From: Akkermansiaceae bacterium
GTDB taxonomy: Bacteria > Verrucomicrobiota > Verrucomicrobiia > Verrucomicrobiales > Akkermansiaceae
Reading direction: 5' to 3'
Assembly (NCBI GenBank): GCA_024233135.1
Contig: JACKPZ010000007.1
Span: 134,382-198,381 of the forward strand
Length of the DNA: 64,000 bases
Part shown: piece after piece, positions 8,341 to 16,876 of the stretch
How the letters are laid out: each line of letters opens with the position of its first letter
Position numbering within the stretch: the first letter of the stretch is position 1
Program-made: the position numbers and the translations under genes
Notes under the pieces: model-generated
What the model was told of the DNA's origin: nothing
What the model saw: the letters and a program-made list of their open reading frames with translations, nothing else
Databases searched by the model: none

Positions 8341-9441
8341 TCAGAAGAAGAATCGGAAAACGAGTTCCAAGGGTTCGCCTTGAAGGTCTTTTTTGAGTGC
8401 GGCCGGCATCGCCGGAATCTCCGCGTCCCGGATGGAGTTCAGGGTGAAGCCTTTCTGGATCTCTCCGGTCTGCATTTCCCCCATGAACTGGACGGACGTC
8501 ACCTTTCCGCGCGGATCGACGAAAAACCGGGTGGTGAGATAGCCGGGCGTGATGAAATCACGATGCCGCACGCAGTTGCGTTGCCATTCGAGCTCCACCG
8601 CCTTGCTGATCTTCGCCTGATAGCGTCCGAGTTCGGTGTTTTCGACGTCCAGCGAGCTTTTGCCGGTGCGCGAGATGGAGCCGACGATCGCCGTCTTGCG
8701 TTGGAATCCGCGGAACGATTTCTCCTTCGGCGCGGCGGCCGGCGGCTGCGCGGCGACCTCCGGTTGCGGCGGGGTTTCCTCGACCATCTCCGTTTCCGCC
8801 GGCTCCGTCAGCGGCGTCGGCGCGGGTGGGGTTTCCAGGGTTTTCTCGCCCTCGGCGGGCACCGTCACGTCCACGGGATCGGACCCGCTGTAAAGCTCCT
8901 CTCTGGGCGCGGTCGGGGCCGGAGGCGGCGGGCTCGATGCGGCGGCCTCCTGCGGCGCGCTCTCCGCCATGGCCGGGGAATCGTCGGGCGGAAGCGGGTT
9001 CGCCTCGGCGGGCTCGTCCAGGCTGCCGTCCTGATAGTCGCTTTGTGTGGTCTCGATCTCGCCCTCGTAACGGGGGTCGATGCCGGCCTGCGAGGGAAGA
9101 TCGGGCGCGTCCTGTTGCGGGCTGCGCTCGCTCGCCGCGGCGGTGTCGCGCTCGCCGATGAACCGCGCGGACGGATCCGGTTCCGCCGCCTGATCCGGCG
9201 TGGTGCGGGCGAATTCGCGTTTCGCCGGAGTTTCCTGCGGCACCTCGACCGCCGCGGGGGGGGGCGGCTCGGGAACGATCCAAACGGAGGTTTCCGGCGG
9301 CGGCTGCGCGGCGGCGGCTTCCTTCCGGTTCCGCTGCGATTCCAGGATGGCGATGCTCACGAAGGAGAGGAACGCCACGTTGAGCAAGAGGGACAGCCCT
9401 CCCGCGATCAGCCAGAGGCGACCGTCATCCGAGTGCTTCAT
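8341..9441 (-). CDS. TonB-like energy-transducing protein
   Basis: About 366 residues from the ATG at 9441 (another in-frame ATG at 9459 would add six). Following MKHSDDGR is one membrane helix (LWLIAGGLSLLLNVAFLSFV), then about 200 residues of Pro/Glu/Ala-rich low-complexity linker able to span the periplasm. A globular C-terminus begins at LGRYQAKISKAVELEWQRN and ends ELVFRFFF, the TonB C-terminal fold. The open frame continues upstream to 9690 but that part is not protein-like. It heads the operon with ExbB and ExbD. The linker is longer than in classical TonB. Confidence 0.8.
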   Translation of the reverse strand: MKHSDDGRLWLIAGGLSLLLNVAFLSFVSIAILESQRNRKEAAAAQPPPETSVWIVPEPPPPAAVEVPQETPAKREFARTTPDQAAEPDPSARFIGERDTAAASERSPQQDAPDLPSQAGIDPRYEGEIETTQSDYQDGSLDEPAEANPLPPDDSPAMAESAPQEAAASSPPPPAPTAPREELYSGSDPVDVTVPAEGEKTLETPPAPTPLTEPAETEMVEETPPQPEVAAQPPAAAPKEKSFRGFQRKTAIVGSISRTGKSSLDVENTELGRYQAKISKAVELEWQRNCVRHRDFITPGYLTTRFFVDPRGKVTSVQFMGEMQTGEIQKGFTLNSIRDAEIPAMPAALKKDLQGEPLELVFRFFF

Positions 9442-9459
9442 CGTCGCCGCCGCAGCCAT

Positions 9460-9702
9460 TGTCCGCGGGCCATCGTCCGTCCGTTCGCCGATGGAGGCAA
9501 CCCGAGAAATCGGCAGGGCGGCGTCGCCATGTCGTGCGGGTTTTTGCGGAAACGGGTCGATCGTTTTGATCGAAAACGACGAAAAGTCAGCGAAGTTGGC
9601 AAAATTGGGTGCGTAAAATCGCCAGGTTGCGCGGAAATTCGCTGTTTTGGGTTGACCTTGGTTTCCGAAAGTGGTCGCTTTTGCGCCCAAACCTCAATTT
9701 TT
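9460..9702. other. Divergent intergenic region between the Ton operon and ilvB
   Basis: About 240 bp, richer in A and T than its neighbours. It must hold the promoters of both directions. A TTGACC at 9652-9657 could be a -35 box for ilvB, but no convincing -10 is at the right distance. No leader peptide rich in branched-chain residues and no attenuator hairpin was seen. Confidence 0.4.
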
Positions 9703-11430
9703 ATGAGCGAGCAAGCAATGGATGGTGCGCAGGCCCTGATCAAAACCTTGGACGACCTCGGGATCGAGTACATTTTCGGATATTCCGGAGGTGCCGCGAT
9801 TCCGATTTTCGACGCATTGGAAACGGTCAAAACGAAGATGAAGTTCATCCTCGTCCGGCACGAGCAGGGCGCGGTTCACATGGCCGACGGCTACGCGCGT
9901 GCGACCGGCAAACCGGCCGCGGTGCTCGTCACCTCCGGACCCGGCGCGGGCAACACGGTGACCGGCCTGATGACCGCCATGATGGACTCGGTGCCGATGC
10001 TCGTCATCAGCGGCCAGACCGTGACCTGGATGCTCGGCAAGGACGCGTTCCAAGAAGCCGACATCTTCGGCATCACGATCCCGGTGGTGAAACACAACTA
10101 TCTGGTCAAGGACACCAACACCCTTCCGCGGATCGCCCGCGAGGCCTATCACATCGCGACCACCGGGCGCCCGGGGCCGGTGTTGATCGACATCCCGAAA
10201 AACATTTCGCAGGGCGACTTCACCGGCGACATGGACGCGCCGATGAACCTTCCGGGCTACGACCCGAGCGGTTCGTTCAAGATCTCCCACGCCAAGGTGA
10301 AGGAGGCGGCCACGATGATCTCCCAGGCGAAACGTCCGGTGATCCTCGCCGGCCAGGGCGCGATGATCGCCCGCGCGGACAAGGAGTTGCGCTATCTTGC
10401 GGAAACGCTCGGCGCGCCCGTGACCACCACGCTGCTCGGCAAGGGCGTGTTTCCGGAAACCCATCCGCTCTCGCTCGGCATGGTCGGCATGCACGGCACG
10501 GCCTACGCGAACAAGGCGATGATCGAGTGCGACCTGCTCATCAACGTGGGCTCGCGTTTCGACGACCGTATCATCGGGCAGCCGGCGAAGTTCTGCAAGG
10601 ATGCCAACATCATCCACATCGATATCGACCCGGCCGAGGCGAACAAGATGATCCAGCCGGACATCATGATCGTCGGCGATGCCAAGGCGGCGCTCGCGGA
10701 GATCAACGAGAAGATCAGCCCGCTCGAAACCACCGAGTGGCTGGCGAAACTCGATGGTTACAAGAAGAAGTTCCCGCTCGGCTACAAGAAGCAGGGCGGG
10801 CTCCGCATGCAGCAGGTCATCGACGAGTTGTATGAACTCACCGAAGGCAAGGCGATCGTTTCCACCGACGTCGGCCAGCACCAGATGTGGGCGGCCCAGT
10901 TCTACAAGAACGCGGAGAGCTTCCACTGGTTGTCCTCCGGTGGAGCGGGCACGATGGGCTTCGGTTTCCCGGCCGCGATCGGCGCGCAATTCGCGCATCC
11001 GGAGAAAACCGTGATCTCCATCTCCGGAGACGGCGGTTTCCAGATGACCTTGTTCGAACTCGCCACCGCGAAGCTGCACAATCTTCCCATCAAGATCGTG
11101 GTGCTCAACAACCACTATCTCGGCATGGTGCGCCAGTGGCAGGAGTTGTTCTTCGAAAACCGCGAGAGCGGCGTCGATCTCATCGGCAATCCGGACTTCT
11201 GCAAACTCGCCGCCGCCTATGGCATCCCGAGTGTATATATCAAGCGCCCCGCGGACGTCACCAAGCAGCTCCGCAAGGCGCTCGAATACAACGACGGCCC
11301 GATCCTGATCCACGCCGAGTGCGTCAAGACCGACAACGTGTTCCCGATGATCCCCGCCGGGGCGGCGCTCGAGGACATGATCACCGAGGCTCCGAAAACC
11401 AAGATGGCGAAACCCGTTGGTTCCACGTGA
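9703..11430 (+). CDS. ilvB: Acetolactate synthase, large (catalytic) subunit
   Basis: A 575-residue ThDP enzyme making acetolactate or acetohydroxybutyrate, the first common step of Val/Leu/Ile synthesis. The start is the ATG at 9703. The N-terminal domain has IFGYSGGAAIPIFDAL and the catalytic Glu in RHEQGAVHMADGYAR. The central FAD-binding domain includes RPVILAGQGA. The C-terminal domain has the ThDP/Mg motif GDGGFQMTLFELAT ending in NN, and YLGMVRQWQELFF. The length is normal. Its TGA overlaps a possible GTG start of the regulatory subunit gene (GTGA), pointing to coupled translation. Confidence 0.97.
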   Translation: MSEQAMDGAQALIKTLDDLGIEYIFGYSGGAAIPIFDALETVKTKMKFILVRHEQGAVHMADGYARATGKPAAVLVTSGPGAGNTVTGLMTAMMDSVPMLVISGQTVTWMLGKDAFQEADIFGITIPVVKHNYLVKDTNTLPRIAREAYHIATTGRPGPVLIDIPKNISQGDFTGDMDAPMNLPGYDPSGSFKISHAKVKEAATMISQAKRPVILAGQGAMIARADKELRYLAETLGAPVTTTLLGKGVFPETHPLSLGMVGMHGTAYANKAMIECDLLINVGSRFDDRIIGQPAKFCKDANIIHIDIDPAEANKMIQPDIMIVGDAKAALAEINEKISPLETTEWLAKLDGYKKKFPLGYKKQGGLRMQQVIDELYELTEGKAIVSTDVGQHQMWAAQFYKNAESFHWLSSGGAGTMGFGFPAAIGAQFAHPEKTVISISGDGGFQMTLFELATAKLHNLPIKIVVLNNHYLGMVRQWQELFFENRESGVDLIGNPDFCKLAAAYGIPSVYIKRPADVTKQLRKALEYNDGPILIHAECVKTDNVFPMIPAGAALEDMITEAPKTKMAKPVGST

Positions 11431-11480
11431 GCACGGACCCCGCACAGACCACCATTTCCGATTCCCAACGCCAACGTGTC

Positions 11481-12032
11481 ATGACTCCCACCATCATCAC
11501 CACCGACTCGTCCGAGCCCGCCGCCGACCAGAAGGCGCGGCGCGGCAAGACGCACACGCTGTCGATCCTCGTGAACAACGAGCCCGGCGTGCTCATGCGC
11601 ATCTGCCAGGTGTTCTCCCGCCGCGGATTCAACATCGACTCGCTCGTCGTTTCCGAAGGCCGCAATCCGAACTTCTCGCGGATGACCATCGGCATCAGCG
11701 GCGACCCCGAGGGGCTCGACCAGATCATCAAGCAGGTCGGCAAGCTGATCGACGTGATCCATTGCTTCGAGCACACCTCCGCGCAGGCGGTCACCAAGGA
11801 GATGATCCTCATCAAGCTGAAGTGTTCGCCGGAAGACCGCTCGCAGGCCCTGCAGATCACCGAGCACTTCGGCGGCAAAACCGTGGATCTCACCCCGGTG
11901 TCGATGATCGTGATGATCACCGGCGACAGTCCGAAGGTGGAGGCGGCGCTGGCGATGTTCTCGCAGTTCGAGATCATCGAAACCGTGCGCACCGGCAAGG
12001 TCGTCATGGCCCGCGGCGAGCAGCCGACCTGA
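11481..12032 (+). CDS. ilvN: Acetolactate synthase, small (regulatory) subunit
   Basis: A 183-residue protein from the ATG at 11481. An N-terminal ACT domain starts at THTLSILVNNEPGVLMRIC and includes RRGFNIDSLVV, the valine-feedback site in this family; a second ACT-like C-terminal domain follows (EMILIKLKCSPEDR onward). Catalytic and regulatory subunits assemble in the cytoplasm. An in-frame GTG at 11427 overlaps the ilvB stop by 4 bp and would add 18 low-complexity residues, so the true start is uncertain. It ends 10 bp before the convergent pgsA. ilvH is an equally used name. Confidence 0.93.
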   Translation: MTPTIITTDSSEPAADQKARRGKTHTLSILVNNEPGVLMRICQVFSRRGFNIDSLVVSEGRNPNFSRMTIGISGDPEGLDQIIKQVGKLIDVIHCFEHTSAQAVTKEMILIKLKCSPEDRSQALQITEHFGGKTVDLTPVSMIVMITGDSPKVEAALAMFSQFEIIETVRTGKVVMARGEQPT

Positions 12033-12041
12033 TCCCCGCGG

Positions 12042-12635
12042 TCAGGCGGCGGGCTGGGTCCGCAGGATCCCGATGCCCTGGCGGACGTAGGCGACGGTCG
12101 ACCACACCGTGAACACGCCGGCGATCACGCACGGCCAGAACGGGGGGAACCATGTGACCCGCAGCATCACCCAGCCCAGGGCGAACATCTGGGCGACGGT
12201 GCACACCTTGCCGCTCCAATGCGGTGCGATGGTCACCTTGCGGTGGCCGGAGTAAAGGATCAGGATGCCGCCGAGAATCACGCCGTCGCGCAGAACGACA
12301 AGGGCCGGAAACCAGATCGGCAAGCGCCAGCCGATCGACCCCCAGTCGACCAATGAAAGCGTCACGACGCCGGTGAGCAGCAGGGATTTGTCCGCGATCG
12401 GGTCGATGAAGGCGCCGAACTTCGAGCGTTGGTTGAAGCGGCGGGCGATCCAGCCGTCGACTCCGTCCGTGGCGGATGCGGTGACGAAAACCGCGAGCGC
12501 CCACCAGCGCAGGGAGTCATCCGGATTTCCCGCGTCCACCGAGCGGCCATAGGCCACCGCGAGCACCGCGAAGACAGGAACCAGCAGGATTCTCGCGATC
12601 GTGATTTTGCTGGCGAGCGTCACGCTCGCATTCAA
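12042..12635 (-). CDS. pgsA: CDP-diacylglycerol-glycerol-3-phosphate 3-phosphatidyltransferase
   Basis: A 197-residue integral membrane enzyme. The CDP-alcohol phosphatidyltransferase motif is complete: D57-G-V-D60-G61, A64-R65, G74, D78 and D82 (TDGVDGWIARRF, then GAFIDPIADK). Several hydrophobic helices follow. It makes phosphatidylglycerol phosphate at the inner membrane. The length is normal for PgsA, and family members using other alcohols look similar, so the exact acceptor is inferred. It is convergent with ilvN and precedes a small lipoprotein gene on the same strand. Confidence 0.82.
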   Translation of the reverse strand: MNASVTLASKITIARILLVPVFAVLAVAYGRSVDAGNPDDSLRWWALAVFVTASATDGVDGWIARRFNQRSKFGAFIDPIADKSLLLTGVVTLSLVDWGSIGWRLPIWFPALVVLRDGVILGGILILYSGHRKVTIAPHWSGKVCTVAQMFALGWVMLRVTWFPPFWPCVIAGVFTVWSTVAYVRQGIGILRTQPAA

Positions 12636-12687
12636 TCAGAGCGCCGCCAGCGGCGAAACCCAAATCTCCTGCGTGGCGGGACGGCCG

Positions 12688-12864
12688 TCAGTAGACCGGC
12701 GCGCCGTATTCCATGTCCGGCGCGCCACCTCCGCCGCCTTGGTTGGCGTTCTGGATCTTGCCCTTGGTCCAATCGTAGGCGTGCACGGTGTCGCGCCAGA
12801 GCCCGATGGATGTATTGCAGGAAACCAAGGAAAGCGCCGCCGCCAGAACGAGGAGGTATTTCAT
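12688..12864 (-). CDS. Small lipoprotein, entericidin-like N-terminus
   Basis: A 58-residue protein too short for many gene callers. It has a signal peptide with a clear lipobox (ALSLVSC, Cys at residue 16) followed by NTSIGLWRDTVHAYDW. Entericidins share the pattern Cys-Asn-Thr then Gly, x2, Asp soon after the acylated Cys, which is why I suggest that relation. The tail is rich in Gly and Asn and ends YGAPVY. The start ATG at 12864 is preceded by aagaaac, a weak ribosome-binding site. It could equally be an unrelated small lipoprotein. Confidence 0.6.
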   Translation of the reverse strand: MKYLLVLAAALSLVSCNTSIGLWRDTVHAYDWTKGKIQNANQGGGGGAPDMEYGAPVY

Positions 12865-12941
12865 GTTTCTTAAATACTCTTCCCCGCCCGGGACGCAACG
12901 GGAAACTGCGGCCGGACGGCGGGGAAAAGCGGACGGTCGCC

Positions 12942-14351
12942 TTAGAGCGGAGGCAGGCTCGCGGCTGCGACGGCCTGGCCGTGGCGCTTGGTTTTCTCGT
13001 CCGGAACGACGAGCTTGATCCGCAGGTCGGGAAACTCCTTGGCGAGCACCGTCTCCGCTTCCTGGATGATGATGTTGCCGCCTTCGCCGGAGGTCACCCG
13101 GCCGAGGATGAGGAGGTTCTCGATGTCGTAGTAGTCGGCGTAGTGGGCGATCGAGTAGCCGAAGTAACAACCGATCGTCTCATAGATCGCGGCGGCCTTC
13201 GGGTCTTCCTGTTTCATCGCCTCCTGCACCTTCACCAACTGCTCGGGGAAGGGCATCTTGCCGAAGTCGAAACCGGCGGCCGGAGCGAGGCGGGCGACCG
13301 CTTGCTGCGAGAAATAGAGCGCGCCGCAACCGTGGTCGCCGGACCACTCGTCCACGGGCGAATCCGCCGGGTCGCGGAAATCCACGGGCGCGAAGGCCAG
13401 CTCGTTGAGCCAGGGTTTGATGTGGCCTTGCGCATCGACGTAGCCGGCGGCTTCGGAGGTGCCCATGGCGACTCCGAGCACGGAGTTCGCCTGCAATCCC
13501 ATCGACCCGGCGAGCGCGGTGACCTCGCCGTCGTTGACCACTTCGAAGGGCACGTTGTTCCAGCGCTCCTTGAGCGTGAAGAAGATCTTCCGGACGTGGG
13601 TTTCGAAATCCTCCGGGCTCACGCCGCGGAACAGGGAGGCCGCGCGGACCTCGTTGTTGACGTAGACGCCGGCGGAGCTCCCGCCGATCGCATCGACCCG
13701 CGGCAGGTGCGCGGCGGCCCGTTTCAACGAATCATGAATGCCCTCGATGTGATAGTGCGGGTCGCTCTGGAAATACGGATCCCACACGATCTCTTCGGAA
13801 AACACGACCTCGCCGTCGATGACCGCGGCGCACTTGCGGTCCGAGCCGCCGAGGTCGAAGCCGATCCGGCAGCCTTCGAGATTGCGGCCCAGCGTCATCA
13901 CCGAGTCGTTCGCGTCCGGAAGATCGGCCGTTTCGACCGACCGCACGGTGATCGGCTCGCCGAAAATCTTGCTGCCGATGAACCCCCAGTCGAACGAGCG
14001 CGCGCCGTCGGCGGAGTAGATTCCGGACAGCGCGGTGGCGACCTCGGGCGCGCCGGCCAACAGCACGCGGCTGCCGCCTTTCTGCCACAGCAGGAATTTC
14101 AGGTGGCGCTCGATGTAGCGCAGCGTGAGCGCGTCATTTTCACCACCGGGGGAAAGGACCCGCCCGCTCCACCGGAAGGTGGTCCCATCGGGGCGGCACA
14201 AGGCGAGATCGATGGTTCTCGCTCCTCGGTCTTTCGCGACCTTGGATTGGTAGGCCCGGTTCCACAGCACGGCTGGGACAAACCCGGGATCGAGGACAGG
14301 ACGGTACGCGGGACGGATGCCCGCAACGGATTCAGGAAGCGTTGCAATCAT
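12942..14351 (-). CDS. ROK-family protein (sugar kinase-like)
   Basis: About 469 residues from the ATG at 14351; a TTG three codons earlier is possible. The N-terminal 150 residues are not a standard kinase domain. The ROK core starts around residue 155 with RIGFDLGGSDRKCAAVIDGE (phosphate-1 loop). It continues with VDAIGGSSAGVYVNNE, VVNDGEVTALAGSMG, VLGVAMGTSEAAGYV and a late LLILGRVTSGEGGNIII (adenosine-type loop). The usual ROK zinc motif CxCGxxGCxE is not visible. ROK proteins phosphorylate hexoses or N-acetyl sugars, or act as regulators; there is no helix-turn-helix here, so an enzyme is likelier. The long N-terminal extension is unusual. Confidence 0.7.
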   Translation of the reverse strand: MIATLPESVAGIRPAYRPVLDPGFVPAVLWNRAYQSKVAKDRGARTIDLALCRPDGTTFRWSGRVLSPGGENDALTLRYIERHLKFLLWQKGGSRVLLAGAPEVATALSGIYSADGARSFDWGFIGSKIFGEPITVRSVETADLPDANDSVMTLGRNLEGCRIGFDLGGSDRKCAAVIDGEVVFSEEIVWDPYFQSDPHYHIEGIHDSLKRAAAHLPRVDAIGGSSAGVYVNNEVRAASLFRGVSPEDFETHVRKIFFTLKERWNNVPFEVVNDGEVTALAGSMGLQANSVLGVAMGTSEAAGYVDAQGHIKPWLNELAFAPVDFRDPADSPVDEWSGDHGCGALYFSQQAVARLAPAAGFDFGKMPFPEQLVKVQEAMKQEDPKAAAIYETIGCYFGYSIAHYADYYDIENLLILGRVTSGEGGNIIIQEAETVLAKEFPDLRIKLVVPDEKTKRHGQAVAAASLPPL

Positions 14352-14548
14352 AACAAACAAACAAAGAACGCCGGAAACATGGCCGGGATCGCGGCCGATT
14401 TGAAGGAAAAACCCCGGGTTTTTCCGGAGTCCGGTGATTTTGCCCGCCGCGGGTGCGAGAAATGGCTTTACACGGCAAACCGCGCGGCTAGAGTCCGCGC
14501 CCCGCTTCGCTGCAAGCGACCGGAACCACTTCCAACCTGATTTCCGCC

Positions 14549-14710
14549 ATGAAAGTCCTTTCTTCCCTTTCCTCCGCCAAGCGTCGTCACGCCGATTGTC
14601 AGGTCGTGAAACGCAAGGGCACCGTCTACGTGATCTGCAAATCGAACCCGAAATTCAAGGCCCGCCAAGGCAAGACCGCCGGCACCCGCCTCTCGAAAAA
14701 GGGTCTCTGA
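14549..14710 (+). CDS. rpmJ: 50S ribosomal protein L36 (zinc-free type)
   Basis: A 53-residue protein with no other strong frame. It reads MKVLSSLSSAKRRHADCQVV, then VKRKGTVYVICKSNPKFKARQG, which is the alternative L36 form. The four zinc ligands of the classical form (CxxC, then Cys and His) are not all there: only two Cys remain at positions 17 and 31. Zinc-free paralogues are often made under zinc limitation in other bacteria. The gene stands alone rather than in the spc operon, and is followed by a strong terminator. Whether a zinc-containing copy exists elsewhere is not known. Confidence 0.88.
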   Translation: MKVLSSLSSAKRRHADCQVVKRKGTVYVICKSNPKFKARQGKTAGTRLSKKGL

Positions 14711-14739
14711 GCCGGACACGTCCCACCATTTCCGAAGGA

Positions 14740-14762
14740 AGCGGCCCGCAGGCCGCTTTTTT
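14740..14762 (+). terminator. Rho-independent terminator after rpmJ
   Basis: A perfect stem GCGGCC (14741-14746) / GGCCGC (14751-14756) with loop cgca, followed by six T. It lies 30 bp after the rpmJ stop. The T tract touches the stop codon of the convergent tcdA gene. Confidence 0.85.
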
Positions 14763-15553
14763 CATGCCCGCGAGGCAAGGTGCTCGAGCACCCGTCCGGC
14801 GGCGATCATCCCGAAGGCGGCGGTGACGTGGGTGACCGTACCGAGCCCGGTCGTGCAGTTGATCCGCTGCCCGCCGCTGTCCGGCCGGACCTCGGAAACC
14901 GTCCCGTCGCACTGGGAAAACACCTGCGGCTCGTCCGAAAAAACGGCATCGATGCCGAGCGGCTCCGGCTTTTCTCCCATCGGTGTTTTGGGAAATCCGT
15001 AGTCGTTCCGAAGGCTCCGGCGGAGCTGGTGAAGGAGCGGATCCTTGCCGCTGAACGCGAGGTCCGCCACGCGGATCCGTGTCGGATCCCGCCGTCCGCC
15101 GGCCCCTCCGCAGGTGACCGTGAAAATCCCATGGCGACGGCATTCGGCCAGCAGGAGAGCCTTGTGGCGGGTGCTGTCGATCGCGTCGACCACCGCGTCG
15201 AACCCGGTGTCGAGGATGTCCGCGGCCGTTTGTTCGGTGAAAAACCGCGGCACCACCACCACCTCGCCCACCGGATGGATCGCCCGCGCCCGCTCGGCCA
15301 TGGCCTCGGTTTTCTGGCGGCCGATCTGGCCGTCCATCGCGTGGAGCTGGCGGTTCACGTTCGTCAGGCAGATCTCGTCGAGGTCCACCAGCGTCAGGTT
15401 TCCCACGCCCGAGCGGGCGAGCGACTCGACCGCCCACGAGCCCACACCGCCGACGCCGATGACCGCCACCTTCGCTGTCAGGAAACGATCAAGCGCGGCC
15501 TGGCCGTAGAGCCTCGCGATGCCGCCGAAACGATGGGGGATGGACTCGGGCAC
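14762..15553 (-). CDS. tcdA: tRNA threonylcarbamoyladenosine dehydratase (TcdA/CsdL)
   Basis: A 263-residue E1-like enzyme that cyclises t6A37 in ANN-decoding tRNAs. It starts with the typical HRFGGIARLYGQAALDRF, then the Rossmann loop VAVIGVGGVGSWAVE (Gly 33-38), LVDLDEICLTNVNRQ for ATP/Mg binding, and DAVVDAIDSTRHKALL. The DPTRIRVADLAFSGKDPLL segment and the C-terminal glycine-rich helix are also family features. The length matches TcdA. The pairing with tsaB at 28446 fits the same modification pathway. Confidence 0.92.
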   Translation of the reverse strand: MPESIPHRFGGIARLYGQAALDRFLTAKVAVIGVGGVGSWAVESLARSGVGNLTLVDLDEICLTNVNRQLHAMDGQIGRQKTEAMAERARAIHPVGEVVVVPRFFTEQTAADILDTGFDAVVDAIDSTRHKALLLAECRRHGIFTVTCGGAGGRRDPTRIRVADLAFSGKDPLLHQLRRSLRNDYGFPKTPMGEKPEPLGIDAVFSDEPQVFSQCDGTVSEVRPDSGGQRINCTTGLGTVTHVTAAFGMIAAGRVLEHLASRA

Positions 15554-15642
15554 GCGGCGAGAATGCAGTCCGGCCGCCGCGCCGTCAGGGAGAAAAAACT
15601 TAGGCTCGTCTGATTTTCCGTTTCGCTTATGATGGCAACGCC

Positions 15643-15855
15643 GTGAATTTCAGCCCTTACGGAATCCTCGCGAGTCTCGTCTTCAGCACCCTCGGCATCG
15701 GGTCGTTCTCGTATGGCAAGAAGCTCGACTTGTGGAAGCCGCGTGTCATCGGACTCGCGCTGATGCTCTACCCGTATTTCATCGGCAACATCTACCTGCT
15801 GTGGGGTGTCGGTGTCGGGTTGCTGGTGCTGCTGTGGTTCCATCACGACGAGTGA
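15643..15855 (+). CDS. Small two-helix membrane protein
   Basis: A 70-residue hydrophobic protein from a GTG at 15643; the nearby ATG codons are out of frame. It has a helix at about residues 8-22, a loop SYGKKLDLWKPR, a helix from VIGLALMLYPYF through IYLLWGVGVGLLVLLWF, and a charged end HHDE. Similar small proteins are widespread and unnamed. It lies just upstream of the kinase gene at 15914 and may be co-transcribed. Function unknown. Confidence 0.6.
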   Translation: MNFSPYGILASLVFSTLGIGSFSYGKKLDLWKPRVIGLALMLYPYFIGNIYLLWGVGVGLLVLLWFHHDE

Positions 15856-15913
15856 AGCGCGGGGGATTTTCCCTTGGCGGGGGAGGGGAAATCCACCTTC
15901 ATTGCCGCGCCTC

Positions 15914-16864
15914 ATGCCTACCGAAGCGATCCTTTCCACCGCCCGGCAATACCTCGATGTGGACCCCACCGTGCCGATCACGCTGGTTCCGATCAAACGC
16001 GGCGCGTCCGGCCGCACGATCGTGCGCGTCAAGACACCCATCCGCGAGCCGTTCATCGGCGTCCACTGGACCGACGAACGCGAGGACAACGATCATTTCG
16101 TCCCGGTGGCGAAGTTTCTGCGCAAGTCGAGGCTGAGGGTCCCGGAGATCCTCGACGACCGGTCGCGCTACCGGGTGGCCCTCGTCGAGGATCTGGGCGA
16201 CACCAGCCTGCTCGATCTCAAGGACCAGCCGTTCGAAGAACGGTTGCCGCTCTACCGCTCGGCCTTCGAGCAGGTGGACCGCATGTTCTACATCCGCCCG
16301 CCGAAGGAACTCGAACTCATGCCGCCGTTCGATGCGGACCTCTACCGCTGGGAGCAGGAGTATTTCTTCGAACACATCGTCGAGGATTTCCTTCACAAGG
16401 ACGCGAAGCCCCTGCGCGCCCATCCCGCCCTGCGGGAAATGGCGGAACAGCTCGGCAGCGCGGCGCGCCACCTGGTGCACCGGGATTTCCAATCCCAGAA
16501 CCTGCTTATCAAGGACGGCAAGGCGTGGCTCATCGATTTCCAAGGCCTGCGCCGCGGACGTCAGGAATACGACATCGCCTCGCTCGTTTTCGACCCCTAC
16601 ATGAACCACTCCGCGGAGGAGCGCGAGGCGCTGCTCGACCTGTGGGAGGACGTCGCCGACGAACGCCCGGAGCCCACGCTCTTCCACCGCTGTGCGGCCC
16701 AGCGGCTGATGCAGGCGCTCGGAGCCTTCGGCAACATCCTGCTCAACAAGGGCGACGAGTGGTACCGCCCGCACATCGCCACCGCCTCGGGATTGTTGCT
16801 CGAGGTGATCTCCGGCACCGACATCGAGGAGCCGCTCAAGCCGTTGCTGGAAAAACTCCGTTAG
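15914..16864 (+). CDS. Aminoglycoside-phosphotransferase-fold kinase, AmgK-like
   Basis: A 316-residue cytoplasmic kinase. The catalytic loop is HLVHRDFQSQNLL (catalytic Asp), with the Mg-binding Asp in WLIDFQGLRRGRQEYDIASL. This LIDFQGxxxGxxxYDxASL form is typical for COG3178 proteins such as AmgK, the anomeric MurNAc/GlcNAc kinase of cell-wall recycling. The N-lobe has IKRGASGRTIVRV and a conserved VALVEDLGDTSLL. No MurU-like uridylyltransferase is adjacent, so the AmgK assignment rests on sequence pattern alone. It overlaps nothing and is followed after 12 bp by the CHASE2-like gene. Confidence 0.72.
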   Translation: MPTEAILSTARQYLDVDPTVPITLVPIKRGASGRTIVRVKTPIREPFIGVHWTDEREDNDHFVPVAKFLRKSRLRVPEILDDRSRYRVALVEDLGDTSLLDLKDQPFEERLPLYRSAFEQVDRMFYIRPPKELELMPPFDADLYRWEQEYFFEHIVEDFLHKDAKPLRAHPALREMAEQLGSAARHLVHRDFQSQNLLIKDGKAWLIDFQGLRRGRQEYDIASLVFDPYMNHSAEEREALLDLWEDVADERPEPTLFHRCAAQRLMQALGAFGNILLNKGDEWYRPHIATASGLLLEVISGTDIEEPLKPLLEKLR

Positions 16865-16876
16865 ATCCGTCATCCG

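Noticed and set aside
8380..9702. N-terminal extension of ilvB to 1016 residues
   Set aside because: The part before 9703 is antisense to the TonB-like gene and not protein-like; the ATG at 9703 gives the normal IlvB start.
9694..11445. A 583-codon open frame antisense to ilvB
   Set aside because: High GC makes long antisense frames common; its residues are His/Arg/Val-rich shadow sequence without any domain, and ilvB is certain.
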